Source: Bacillus thuringiensis (GTDB lineage: Bacteria; Bacillota; Bacilli; Bacillales; Bacillaceae_G). Taken from it: a DNA stretch of 64,000 bases. The position numbers and the translations under genes were made by a program. Below the pieces are notes generated by a model. That model was not told the DNA's origin. It saw only the letters and a list, made by a program, of their open reading frames with translations, and ran no database searches. Numbering within the stretch: position 1 is the first letter of the stretch; every line of letters begins with the position of its first letter. The stretch lies in the NCBI RefSeq assembly GCF_014932895.1, contig NZ_JACYOF010000001.1:682001-746000 (forward strand). The letters are read 5' to 3'. Below, piece by piece: positions 56,131 through 64,000 of the stretch.

Positions 56131-56145
56131 TTATAATGATTATAA
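56131..56145. promoter_or_regulatory. Perfect PerR box upstream of hemA
   Basis: TTATAATGATTATAA matches the PerR consensus TTATAATNATTATAA at every position. It lies in the hemA/ohrR gap, closer to hemA, and contains -10-like TATAAT on the minus strand. In B. subtilis PerR represses hemAXCDBL until peroxide stress, so control of this operon is the expected role. Confidence 0.9.
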
Positions 56146-56291
56146 ATTAACAACTCTATTTGTACGTTACCAAAAAAAGTCCTCATAATCAAGTGATGGA
56201 AACTATTCCATATTCATTATAACATCATCTTTTCTATCTTCTTTCATGATGAAGGAAAATATGTATGATTGTTCCAAAATATAGTTTCTCA

Positions 56292-56331
56292 ATACAATGT
56301 ATTTGACATTGTATTTCTTTTTCGTTATATT
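56292..56331 (+). promoter_or_regulatory. ohrR-ohr promoter with a flanking inverted repeat
   Basis: TTGACA (56303-56308), 17 bases, TATATT (56326-56331). The -35 sits inside an inverted repeat, ATACAATG (56292-56299) and CATTGTAT (56307-56314). Confidence 0.85.
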
Positions 56332-56336
56332 GATTT

Positions 56337-56367
56337 TACAAAATTAAATTGTGCACAACTTAATTGG
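56337..56367 (+). promoter_or_regulatory. OhrR operator
   Basis: Two adjacent elements, TACAAAATTAAATTGT and ACAACTTAATTG, resemble the OhrR site built of TACAATT-AATTGTA repeats. They cover the expected transcription start, so bound OhrR would block the polymerase. Assignment rests on the ohrR gene directly downstream. Confidence 0.8.
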
Positions 56368-56380
56368 AAGGGAGTTATTT

Positions 56381-56833
56381 ATGACAGAAGATTCTTTGCA
56401 CCTAGATAATCAACTTTGTTTTTCTATTTATGCCTGTTCCAAGGAGGTTACCCGTTTTTACCGACCATATTTAGAAGAAATGGGCATTACGTATCCCCAG
56501 TATATTACTTTACTCGTACTATGGGAGCGAGACGGACTAACAGTAAAAGAAATTGGCGAACGTTTATTTTTAGATTCTGGTACTTTAACACCTATGTTAA
56601 AACGAATGGAATCATTAAAACTTGTAAAACGTGTTCGTTCCAAAGAAGACGAACGAAAAGTTTGTATTGAATTAACAGCACAAGGTAAAGATTTAAAAGA
56701 AAAAGCTTGTTCCTTACCGACAACGATGGCTACAAATTTAGGAATTACAGAGCAAGAATATCGTTCTTTATTAATCCAATTAAATAAACTAATTGAAACA
56801 ATGAAAACAATGAATGATAGAAAAGGGGAATAA
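56381..56833 (+). CDS. ohrR: Organic hydroperoxide-sensing repressor OhrR (MarR family)
   Basis: A 150-residue winged-helix repressor. The single N-terminal sensing cysteine is Cys13 in LDNQLCFSIYACSKE, matching Cys15 of B. subtilis OhrR; its oxidation releases DNA. The DNA-binding core is LTVKEIGERLFLDSGTLTP with the wing RSKEDERKVCIEL. The ATG at 56381 has AAGGGAG six bases upstream; the ten codons before it lie in the operator. It shares a transcript with ohr, two bases away. Confidence 0.95.
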   Translation: MTEDSLHLDNQLCFSIYACSKEVTRFYRPYLEEMGITYPQYITLLVLWERDGLTVKEIGERLFLDSGTLTPMLKRMESLKLVKRVRSKEDERKVCIELTAQGKDLKEKACSLPTTMATNLGITEQEYRSLLIQLNKLIETMKTMNDRKGE

Positions 56834-56835
56834 AC

Positions 56836-57252
56836 ATGGATAAATTATATACTGCTTCAGTAACAGCAACAGGTGGAAGAAACGGGAAAGTAGTTTCAGA
56901 TGACGGCATATTAAATCTTGATGTAAAAATGCCAAAAGCACTAGGCGGTGCAGGCGGAGAGGCAACAAATCCAGAACAACTATTTGCAGCTGGTTATGCA
57001 GCTTGTTTTGATAGTGCATTACAACTTGTCATTCGTACAAAACGTGTGAAAGTAGAGAGTACAGAAGTAACTGCTCACGTTTCTATCGGAAAAGATACAG
57101 ATGGTGGTTTCGGACTATCTGCTATACTTGATGTACATGTCGCTGGCGTTTCTCATGCCGAAGCACAAGAACTTGTAGAAGCCGCTCACGGTGTATGCCC
57201 TTACTCTAAAGCAACAAGAGGAAATATTGAAGTTACATTAAATGTACGCTAA
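56836..57252 (+). CDS. ohr: Organic hydroperoxide reductase Ohr
   Basis: A 138-residue thiol peroxidase of the OsmC/Ohr family that reduces organic hydroperoxides with lipoyl thiols. The two active cysteines are in AGYAACFDSAL and GVCPYSKATRG. LYTASVTATGGRNGKV is the usual N-terminus. It is controlled with ohrR from the operator upstream and followed by a shared terminator. Confidence 0.97.
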   Translation: MDKLYTASVTATGGRNGKVVSDDGILNLDVKMPKALGGAGGEATNPEQLFAAGYAACFDSALQLVIRTKRVKVESTEVTAHVSIGKDTDGGFGLSAILDVHVAGVSHAEAQELVEAAHGVCPYSKATRGNIEVTLNVR

Positions 57253-57265
57253 AAATTTAAGCAAA

Positions 57266-57299
57266 TAAAAAACGCGCGACATTCGTCACGCGTTTTTTG
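57266..57299. terminator. Bidirectional terminator between ohr and ysxC
   Basis: A stem with AAAACGCG arms, four-base loop and T-runs on both strands. The ysxC stop codon lies in its loop-side arm, so the last ysxC codons are part of the hairpin. Confidence 0.92.
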
Positions 57300-57882
57300 T
57301 TTTTGTAAATTTATGAATAGCTTTCCAGGCTTCTTCTTTTCCAAGTCCTGTTTCAGAAGAGAATAGAACCACTTCATCGCCACTTTCAATATCTAGCGTT
57401 TCTTTTACAACTTTTAAATGCTTTTGCCATTTCCCTTTCGGAATTTTATCGGCCTTCGTTGCAATAATAATTGTTGGGATTTCATAATGCTTTAAGAAAT
57501 CATACATCATCACGTCATCGTTTGTTGGTTTGTGACGTAAATCAACTACTAATACAGCTGCATCTAATTGCTCACGTGTTGTAAAATACGTTTCAATCAT
57601 TTTACCCCAAGCTGCGCGCTCCGTTTTAGATACTTTCGCATATCCGTAACCTGGAACGTCAACAAAATGCATCATTTCATTGATTAAGAAAAAGTTCAGT
57701 GTTTGTGTTTTTCCTGGTTTAGAAGAAATACGCACTAACTTTTTACGATTTAAAATTTTATTAATAAAGGAAGACTTCCCGACATTTGAACGACCCGCTA
57801 ATGCAATTTCTGGTAAATCACTGTCTGGATATTGTTCTGGTCTAACAGCACTAATTACAATATCTGCTTTTGTTACTTTCAT
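57286..57882 (-). CDS. ysxC: Ribosome biogenesis GTPase YsxC (EngB)
   Basis: A 198-residue essential GTPase needed for 50S assembly. G1 is [11 protein letters not shown]3 is DVPGYGYAK and G4 is TKADKIPKG. Its ATG overlaps the lonA stop (ATGA), as in B. subtilis lonA-ysxC. Confidence 0.97.
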   Translation of the reverse strand: MKVTKADIVISAVRPEQYPDSDLPEIALAGRSNVGKSSFINKILNRKKLVRISSKPGKTQTLNFFLINEMMHFVDVPGYGYAKVSKTERAAWGKMIETYFTTREQLDAAVLVVDLRHKPTNDDVMMYDFLKHYEIPTIIIATKADKIPKGKWQKHLKVVKETLDIESGDEVVLFSSETGLGKEEAWKAIHKFTKTKNA

Positions 57883-60209
57883 TGTTTCACTCCTACTAAT
57901 GCGTGCTCCAATACTTCATCTAAATGAGATGCAAGCACAAACGTAAGATTTTCTTTTACGCTTTCTGGAATATCATCTAAATCTTTCTCATTTTCCGCTG
58001 GTAAAATAATTTTTGTTAAACCTGCGCGGTGAGCACTTAATGTTTTTTCTTTTAAACCACCAATTGGTAATACTCGGCCACGAAGTGTTATTTCACCTGT
58101 CATACCAACTTCTTTACTTACAGGAATTCCTGTTAGTGCAGAAATAAGTGCCGTTGCCATCGTAATACCTGCTGACGGTCCATCTTTTGGAACTGCTCCT
58201 TCTGGAACGTGAATATGAATATCATTTTTCTCATGGAAATCTGGATTGATATGAAGCTCTTCTGCACGAGAACGGATATAGCTAAACGCAGCTTGTGCTG
58301 ATTCTTTCATAACATCCCCAAGTTTCCCTGTTAAAATTAATTTCCCTTTTCCTGGTGCTACAGACACTTCAATTGCCAGTGTATCGCCGCCCGCTGCTGT
58401 GTAAGCTAAACCTGTTGCCATACCAACTTGGTCTGTCTTTTCAGCTTGCCCATAACGGAATATGTGCTTACCAAGTAAATCAACAATGTTTTTATCAGTT
58501 ACTACAACACGCTTACGTTCTGCTGTAACAATAATTTTTGCTGCTTTACGGCAAACTTTTGCAATCTGACGCTCTAACGTACGAACACCAGCCTCACGCG
58601 TATAATAACGAATAATTTCAAGAAGCGCTTCATCACGCACTTGTAAATTACCTTTTCGTAAACCATGCTCTTTTAATTGTTTCGGCAATAAATGCTCACG
58701 AGCAATGTGCACCTTTTCGAGCTCTGTATACCCAGCAATCGAAATGATTTCCATACGGTCAAGTAATGGACCTGGAATACTTGAAAGTGTATTTGCAGTT
58801 GCTACAAACATAACTTTCGATAGATCATATGGTTCTTCAATGTAATGATCGCTAAAGTTATGGTTTTGCTCTGGATCTAACACTTCAAGTAATGCTGCTG
58901 ATGGGTCCCCACGGAAATCGTTAGACATTTTATCAATCTCATCTAATAAGAAGACTGGATTAACTGTTTTCGCCTTTTTCATACCTTGAATAATACGTCC
59001 TGGCATTGCTCCAACGTACGTACGTCGGTGACCACGAATTTCAGATTCATCACGCACACCACCAAGGGATACACGGACAAAGTTACGATTCAATGATGTT
59101 GCAATTGAACGAGCTAACGAAGTTTTTCCGACCCCAGGAGGTCCTACTAAACAAAGAATAGGTCCTTTTAATGAGTTCGTTAACTTCTGTACAGCTAAAT
59201 ATTCAAGTACACGCTCTTTCACTTTTTCAAGACCGTAATGGTCTTTATTTAATATTTCTTCCGAATGAGCAAGATCGATCATATCTTCCGTTGCTTCTGT
59301 CCAAGGAAGCGCCAATAACCAATCGATGTAATTGCGAATAACACCACTCTCAGCTGAACTTCCTGGTAGCTTTTCATAACGATCTAACTCTTTCAGTGCA
59401 GCCTGCATTGTTTCTTCAGGCATTCCAGCCTGTTCAATTTTCTCACGAAGTTCTTCTACTTCGCCGCCCTTACCTTCTTTATCGCCAAGTTCTGTTTGAA
59501 TCGCCTTCATTTGCTCACGTAAGAAATATTCTTTTTGCGTACGCTCCATTGAACGTTTCACTTTTTGTCCAATTTTCTTTTCTAAGCTAAGTAACTCTTG
59601 TTCATCTTGAATAATTGAAATCAATGTATGTAATCGTTCTTTTACAGATACAATCTCTAAAATTTCTTGTTTCTGCTTCGTTTTAATCGGCAAGTGAGAA
59701 GCGATTAGATCAGCTAATCTTCCTGGTTCTTCTACATCAGCTACCGTCGCAAATGTTTCATTTGAAACTTTTTTCGAAACTTTAATATATTGTTCAAAAT
59801 GCTCCAGTAACGTACGCATAAGAGCTTTCTCTTCTAAATCATCTTCTACTTCTTCAGTTACCGTTTTAATAGAAACTTGCACTACATTTTCTTCTTCGAT
59901 AAACTCTACTACTTCTGCTCTATGTAAACCTTCCACAAGGACACGAAGCGTACCATTCGGCAATTTTAACATTTGCTTCACTTTTGCCACTGTACCTACA
60001 CTATATATGTCATCTTCTTTCGGATCATCGATATTCATTTCTTTTTGCATCGCTAAAAAGATGATATTTTCATCCATTGCCGCCTGCTCTAGTGCTTGTA
60101 TCGATTTATCACGTCCTACATCAAGATGCAGAACCATCGTTGGATATACGAGAACGCCTCTTAATGGTAGGAGGGGCACGATTCTTTCGTTCGTATTCAT
60201 ACTAGACAT
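57879..60209 (-). CDS. lonA: ATP-dependent protease LonA
   Basis: A 776-residue Lon: N-terminal substrate domain ([15 protein letters not shown]), AAA+ domain (Walker [14 protein letters not shown], Walker [10 protein letters not shown]) and a Ser-Lys protease domain ([14 protein letters not shown] with catalytic Ser). It degrades misfolded and regulatory proteins in the cytosol. The ATG at 60209 follows GGAGGTGCT; the longer frame upstream is unsupported. It is coupled to ysxC. Confidence 0.97.
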   Translation of the reverse strand: MSSMNTNERIVPLLPLRGVLVYPTMVLHLDVGRDKSIQALEQAAMDENIIFLAMQKEMNIDDPKEDDIYSVGTVAKVKQMLKLPNGTLRVLVEGLHRAEVVEFIEEENVVQVSIKTVTEEVEDDLEEKALMRTLLEHFEQYIKVSKKVSNETFATVADVEEPGRLADLIASHLPIKTKQKQEILEIVSVKERLHTLISIIQDEQELLSLEKKIGQKVKRSMERTQKEYFLREQMKAIQTELGDKEGKGGEVEELREKIEQAGMPEETMQAALKELDRYEKLPGSSAESGVIRNYIDWLLALPWTEATEDMIDLAHSEEILNKDHYGLEKVKERVLEYLAVQKLTNSLKGPILCLVGPPGVGKTSLARSIATSLNRNFVRVSLGGVRDESEIRGHRRTYVGAMPGRIIQGMKKAKTVNPVFLLDEIDKMSNDFRGDPSAALLEVLDPEQNHNFSDHYIEEPYDLSKVMFVATANTLSSIPGPLLDRMEIISIAGYTELEKVHIAREHLLPKQLKEHGLRKGNLQVRDEALLEIIRYYTREAGVRTLERQIAKVCRKAAKIIVTAERKRVVVTDKNIVDLLGKHIFRYGQAEKTDQVGMATGLAYTAAGGDTLAIEVSVAPGKGKLILTGKLGDVMKESAQAAFSYIRSRAEELHINPDFHEKNDIHIHVPEGAVPKDGPSAGITMATALISALTGIPVSKEVGMTGEITLRGRVLPIGGLKEKTLSAHRAGLTKIILPAENEKDLDDIPESVKENLTFVLASHLDEVLEHALVGVKQ

Positions 60210-60321
60210 AGCACCTCCATAATAAATTAAACTCCTGTTCAACTATTTTATATTACAATACATCTAGATGCAATTGCAGAGATTCCCCGCAATTGTAAAT
60301 ATCTTCTTTTCCTCCCTTACG

Positions 60322-60368
60322 AAAAGAAAAAAAGACTCCGCTTAAGCATACAAACTTAAACGAAGTCT
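60322..60368 (-). terminator. Terminator of lonB
   Basis: A long imperfect stem (AGACTCCGCTTAAG arms with mismatches) and TTTTTTTC on the minus strand, between lonB and lonA. Confidence 0.85.
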
Positions 60369-60392
60369 GGCAAATTTTATTATCGCTTATTT

Positions 60393-62066
60393 TCACATGG
60401 ATTGTGCATCTGTTTCGTCTACAGTAGTATGTACATCAACCTCTCGATGCATATTTCCCTGCATAAACGTTAACTCAAATACTTCTTTTAACTTACGAAC
60501 AGGAATGATTTCAATTCCCTTTATTGTGTACAAAAATGGTTGCATGTTTTCAGCAGGAATGATAACTTTCTTCGCTCCCGCTTTTTTCGCAGCTTTTATT
60601 TTTGCGTACACACCACCAATCGGCTTCACTTCTCCGTGTATACTTACTTCACCTGTCATCGCTACTTCATTATTTACATATGTGCGGTGCACCGCTGAGT
60701 ATATACCTGTTGCCATAGCGATTCCTGCCGAAGGCCCATCAATTGGGATACCCCCTGGAAAATTAATATGTATATCATACCCTTCTGGCAACACATCTAA
60801 AGAACGAAGTACTGTTAATACATTATCAACAGAACCTTTCGCCATACTTTTACGGCGAATAGATTTCGTTTGTCCACCAATACTTTCTTCTTCTACAATT
60901 CCAGTAACATTTATCGATCCTTTATCTTTCGCTGGAATTGCTGTTACTTCAATTTCTAATAACGTACCTGTATTTGGTCCATATACAGCAAGTCCGTGTA
61001 CAAGACCAATTCTCGGGATCGGATAAATATGTTTTTCATATTTCGGTGTAAGCTGACTAGAGTGAACAACCCACTCTATATCTTCATCTTTAATGAAAGA
61101 ACGCTCTTCATTTATCGCCATACCAGCCGAAATTTGCACAAGGTTGATTGCCTCTCGTCCATTCCTTGCATACATTCCAATCATTTCAATACCATTTTCA
61201 CTTATTTGCATTTCCACTTTTTCAGCTGCATTCTTCGCTACTTTTTGAATTTCTTCCGTATCTAATTCACGGAAGAAGACTTCTAAGCAACGTGACCGAA
61301 TAGCAGGTGGGATTTCCTCTGGTGAACGTGTCGTCGCACCGACTAAGCGAAAATCTGCTGGTAAACCTTTTTGGAAAATGTCATGGATGTAAGTCGGAAT
61401 CATCGTATTCTCTTCACTATAGTACGCACTTTCTAAAAATACTTTCCGATCCTCTAACACCTTTAACATTTTGTTCATTTGAATCGGATGTAGTTCACCA
61501 ATCTCATCAATGAACAAAATACCACCATGCGCATCTGTTACAGCGCCTTTTTTCGGTTGCGGAATACCAGCTTGCCCCATCGCACCAGCACCTTGATAAA
61601 TCGGATCATGCACCGATCCAATTAATGGGTCTGCAATACCACGTTCATCAAACCTAGCTGTCGTCGCATCAAGTTCAATAAATGTTGCATTCGTACGAAA
61701 TGGAGATTTTGGATTTCGTTTCGCTTCTTCTAATACAAGACGTGCTGCCGCTGTCTTTCCGACACCTGGCGGACCATATATAATGACATGTTGCGGATTC
61801 GGACCACAAAGAGCCGCTTTTAACGACTTAATCCCGTCCTCTTGCCCTACAATATCTAAAAAGGATGTAGGACGCACCTTTTCCGCAAGCGGCTCTGTTA
61901 AAGAGATCTCACGCATTTTACGAAGCTGTTCTAATTCTTTTTTTGATTCTCGATCAATTGAAACTTTTTGTGTTCGTTGATTTCGAAGTAAATGCCAAAA
62001 ATACAATCCGACAATTACACCAAAAACAAGTTGAACAAGTAAAAATATATTTGTCCAGCTCATCAT
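60393..62066 (-). CDS. lonB: Membrane-anchored sporulation protease LonB
   Basis: A 557-residue Lon-type protease with an N-terminal membrane helix (WTNIFLLVQLVFGVIVGLYF), an AAA+ domain (Walker [13 protein letters not shown], Walker B LFIDEIGEL) and the protease domain (PIDGPSAGIAMATG). LonB is made in the forespore under sigma-F in B. subtilis. GGAGG precedes two adjacent ATG codons; the first is used. It stands between clpX and lonA as in B. subtilis. Confidence 0.95.
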   Translation of the reverse strand: MMSWTNIFLLVQLVFGVIVGLYFWHLLRNQRTQKVSIDRESKKELEQLRKMREISLTEPLAEKVRPTSFLDIVGQEDGIKSLKAALCGPNPQHVIIYGPPGVGKTAAARLVLEEAKRNPKSPFRTNATFIELDATTARFDERGIADPLIGSVHDPIYQGAGAMGQAGIPQPKKGAVTDAHGGILFIDEIGELHPIQMNKMLKVLEDRKVFLESAYYSEENTMIPTYIHDIFQKGLPADFRLVGATTRSPEEIPPAIRSRCLEVFFRELDTEEIQKVAKNAAEKVEMQISENGIEMIGMYARNGREAINLVQISAGMAINEERSFIKDEDIEWVVHSSQLTPKYEKHIYPIPRIGLVHGLAVYGPNTGTLLEIEVTAIPAKDKGSINVTGIVEEESIGGQTKSIRRKSMAKGSVDNVLTVLRSLDVLPEGYDIHINFPGGIPIDGPSAGIAMATGIYSAVHRTYVNNEVAMTGEVSIHGEVKPIGGVYAKIKAAKKAGAKKVIIPAENMQPFLYTIKGIEIIPVRKLKEVFELTFMQGNMHREVDVHTTVDETDAQSM

Positions 62067-62124
62067 TTATTTCCTCCCGCAATGTTTTATCTCTTAGTAT
62101 TTCCGCGGGGGAACTTAGCTAAAC

Positions 62125-62160
62125 ATAAAGAAAAACAGCAATTATAAAAATTGCTGTTTC
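62125..62160 (-). terminator. Terminator of clpX
   Basis: A ten-bp stem (AAACAGCAAT) and TTTTTC on the minus strand. Confidence 0.9.
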
Positions 62161-62169
62161 TCCTTTGCA

Positions 62170-63429
62170 TTATGCAGATGTTTTTGTATCAAGTACAGTA
62201 CCGTCTTGTAACACCAATTTTGGTGCCGCATTATCAGCTACTGTTTCTTTTGTAAGAATACACTTCTCGATATCTTTGCGAGATGGAAGTTCGAACATTA
62301 CATCAAGCATTAAGCCTTCAATAATAGAACGAAGTCCACGAGCACCTGTTTTACGTTCAATTGCTTTTTTCGCAATTTCAATTAGTGCACCTTCTTCAAA
62401 CTCTAACTCAACATCGTCAAGCTCCAATAATTTTTGGAATTGCTTAACAAGTGCATTTTTCGGTTTCGTTAAAATATCAACAAGAGCATCTTCATCAAGT
62501 GGCTCTAGGTTCGCAATAACTGGAAGACGACCGATAAACTCTGGAATTAAACCAAATCTTAAAAGGTCCTCTGGTAACACGTGAGATAAAACATGCTTCT
62601 CATTTACATCAGCATTTTTCTTCTCAGAACCGAATCCAATTACTTTTTCACCAAGGCGACGTTTAATAATTGGCTCGATGCCATCAAACGCTCCACCACA
62701 AATGAATAAGATATTCGTTGTATCAATTTGAATAAACTCTTGATGCGGATGCTTACGACCACCTTGAGGCGGAACGCTTGCTACAGTACCTTCTAAAATT
62801 TTCAGAAGTGCCTGCTGCACACCTTCACCAGATACATCACGTGTAATTGATGGATTTTCGGACTTACGTGCCACTTTATCAATCTCATCAATATAAATGA
62901 TTCCTTTTTCCGCTTTCTCTACATCATAATCAGCTGCTTGGATTAATTTTAGTAAGATGTTTTCTACATCTTCCCCAACGTATCCAGCTTCTGTTAAAGA
63001 TGTTGCGTCCGCGATTGCAAATGGAACATTCAAAATACGCGCTAACGTTTGTGCCAATAATGTTTTACCACTACCTGTTGGCCCGATAAGTGCGATATTA
63101 CTCTTCGCTAATTCTACATCATCAATTTTGCTGTTAGAATTAATGCGTTTGTAATGGTTATATACCGCTACCGCTAGTGCTTTTTTCGCATTATCTTGCC
63201 CGATGACATACTCATCTAAGATTTCACGAATTTCTACCGGTTTCGGTACATCTTTGAATTCTACTTCTTCGTCCTTCGCAAGCTCCTCTTGTACAATTTC
63301 AGTACAAAGTTCGATACACTCGTCACAAATGTAAACACCTGGACCTGCGACTAACTTTCGAACTTGCGTTTGTGTTTTACCACAGAAAGAACATTTTAAT
63401 TGCCCTTTTTCATCATTAAATTTAAACAT
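62170..63429 (-). CDS. clpX: ClpX ATPase of the ClpXP protease
   Basis: A 419-residue AAA+ unfoldase. The N-terminal zinc domain has Cys13, Cys16, Cys35 and Cys38; Walker A is [12 protein letters not shown], Walker B is IIYIDEIDK, and the ClpP-binding IGF loop is present in KVIGFGSEK. The ATG at 63429 gives the standard N-terminus ([12 protein letters not shown]) and has AAGGGGTGTG upstream; the 25 codons before it are not conserved. Confidence 0.98.
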   Translation of the reverse strand: MFKFNDEKGQLKCSFCGKTQTQVRKLVAGPGVYICDECIELCTEIVQEELAKDEEVEFKDVPKPVEIREILDEYVIGQDNAKKALAVAVYNHYKRINSNSKIDDVELAKSNIALIGPTGSGKTLLAQTLARILNVPFAIADATSLTEAGYVGEDVENILLKLIQAADYDVEKAEKGIIYIDEIDKVARKSENPSITRDVSGEGVQQALLKILEGTVASVPPQGGRKHPHQEFIQIDTTNILFICGGAFDGIEPIIKRRLGEKVIGFGSEKKNADVNEKHVLSHVLPEDLLRFGLIPEFIGRLPVIANLEPLDEDALVDILTKPKNALVKQFQKLLELDDVELEFEEGALIEIAKKAIERKTGARGLRSIIEGLMLDVMFELPSRKDIEKCILTKETVADNAAPKLVLQDGTVLDTKTSA

Positions 63430-63650
63430 ATTTTCACACCCCTTACAAAGTGCTAACCTCTTGCCCTCGTATGTACACGATAAATGTATCGTATGTAAAT
63501 ACATATTATGTCACTACGTGGCGAGAAATACAAATAATATGACTAGTTATGTACAAATAAAAAATTTTTAAAACTTTTGAAATATGTATATTCGACTTGT
63601 AAAGGAACTTTTCCTTCTCCATCGAAAAGTTTTATAAATATATTTCTATA

Positions 63651-63686
63651 TTTATAAAACAAGGCACGATTAAAATCGCGCCTTGT
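63651..63686 (-). terminator. Terminator of tig
   Basis: A stem of about 11 bp (AAGGCACGATT arm) and TTTTAT on the minus strand, between tig and clpX. The 220 bases from here to clpX are AT-rich and must hold the clpX promoter; I could not choose one with confidence. Confidence 0.88.
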
Positions 63687-63693
63687 TATTTTA

Positions 63694-64000
63694 TTATGCA
63701 GCTTTGCTGTTGTCTACTAAGAAGTCTACAGCTTTACGCACTTTAAGATCTTCAGATAAAGCGTCTACGCTTCCAAGAGCTTGCTTGATAGCGTCTACTG
63801 GCATACCGTACATTTCAGCCATTTTTTCAACTTCTGCAGTTACTTCTTCTTCAGTAACTTCGATGTTTTCAGCTTCAATGATAGCTTCAAGAACAAGGTT
63901 GATTCTTACACGTTTTTGTGCATCTTCTTTCATTTGCTCTTTTAATTTGTCAGCGTCAGTACCTGTGAATTGGTAGTAAAGCTCAAGGTTCATACCTTGT
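63694..64000 (-). CDS. tig: Trigger factor, C-terminal part (cut by window edge)
   Basis: The last 102 residues of the ribosome-associated chaperone and prolyl isomerase trigger factor; the N-terminal and PPIase domains lie beyond base 64000. The visible part is the end of the chaperone C-domain, including [19 protein letters not shown] and [20 protein letters not shown], which closely follow other Bacillus trigger factors. It lies upstream of clpX, as usual. Confidence 0.95.
   Translation of the reverse strand, partial: QGMNLELYYQFTGTDADKLKEQMKEDAQKRVRINLVLEAIIEAENIEVTEEEVTAEVEKMAEMYGMPVDAIKQALGSVDALSEDLKVRKAVDFLVDNSKAA

Overview
The window is a continuous piece of chromosome from a Bacillus cereus-group organism. 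The evidence is low GC, many sporulation genes, gene order matching the secDF to tig stretch of the Bacillus subtilis chromosome, and a LysM coat protein with long tandem repeats of the kind called ExsA/SafA in the B. cereus group. Most genes lie on the minus strand. The window starts inside secDF and ends inside tig.

Layout. 1-9.1 kb: secDF (partial), comN, spoVB, yrbG- and yrzE-type membrane proteins, then yajC-tgt-queA and ruvAB-yrzS. 9.2-13.8 kb is accessory: a Fur-boxed siderophore-binding lipoprotein, bofC, an ArsR regulator with an EamA exporter and a 38-bp operator, a candidate structured small RNA, a small membrane protein and a YhcN/YlaJ lipoprotein. 14-16.1 kb: repetitive exsA/safA. 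16.3-21.7 kb: nadBCA facing nifS-nadR, making NAD from aspartate under the NadR/NiaR repressor. 21.7-23.4 kb: a MOSC protein and pheA. 23.4-30 kb: a Bce-type antimicrobial-peptide module (response regulator, intramembrane-sensing kinase, ATPase, two paralogous permeases). 30-36.2 kb: rplU-prp-rpmA with an L21 leader, spo0B-obg, rng and spoIVFAB. 36.3-44.4 kb: mreBCD-minCD, radC, maf, spoIIB, folC. 44.5-49.7 kb: valS with a T-box leader, ysxE, spoVID. 49.8-56 kb: hemAXCDBL with a perfect PerR box. 56.3-57.3 kb: ohrR-ohr. 57.3-64 kb: ysxC, lonA, lonB, clpX, tig.

The genes are mostly housekeeping (tRNA queuosine, NAD, heme, ribosome, cell shape, proteolysis) mixed with sporulation functions (SpoVB, BofC, ExsA, Spo0B, SpoIVFA/FB, SpoIIB, YsxE, SpoVID). 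BofC and SpoIVFA/FB act in the same sigma-K checkpoint, and ExsA and SpoVID work together in coat assembly. No prophage, insertion sequence, CRISPR array, rRNA or tRNA gene was seen. The least explained element is a promoter-to-terminator RNA at about 12.37-12.49 kb whose two arms can pair over three helices. Other points for a second look are the secDF leader, the double-permease Bce module, and an RNase E/G gene of a family that B. subtilis lacks.
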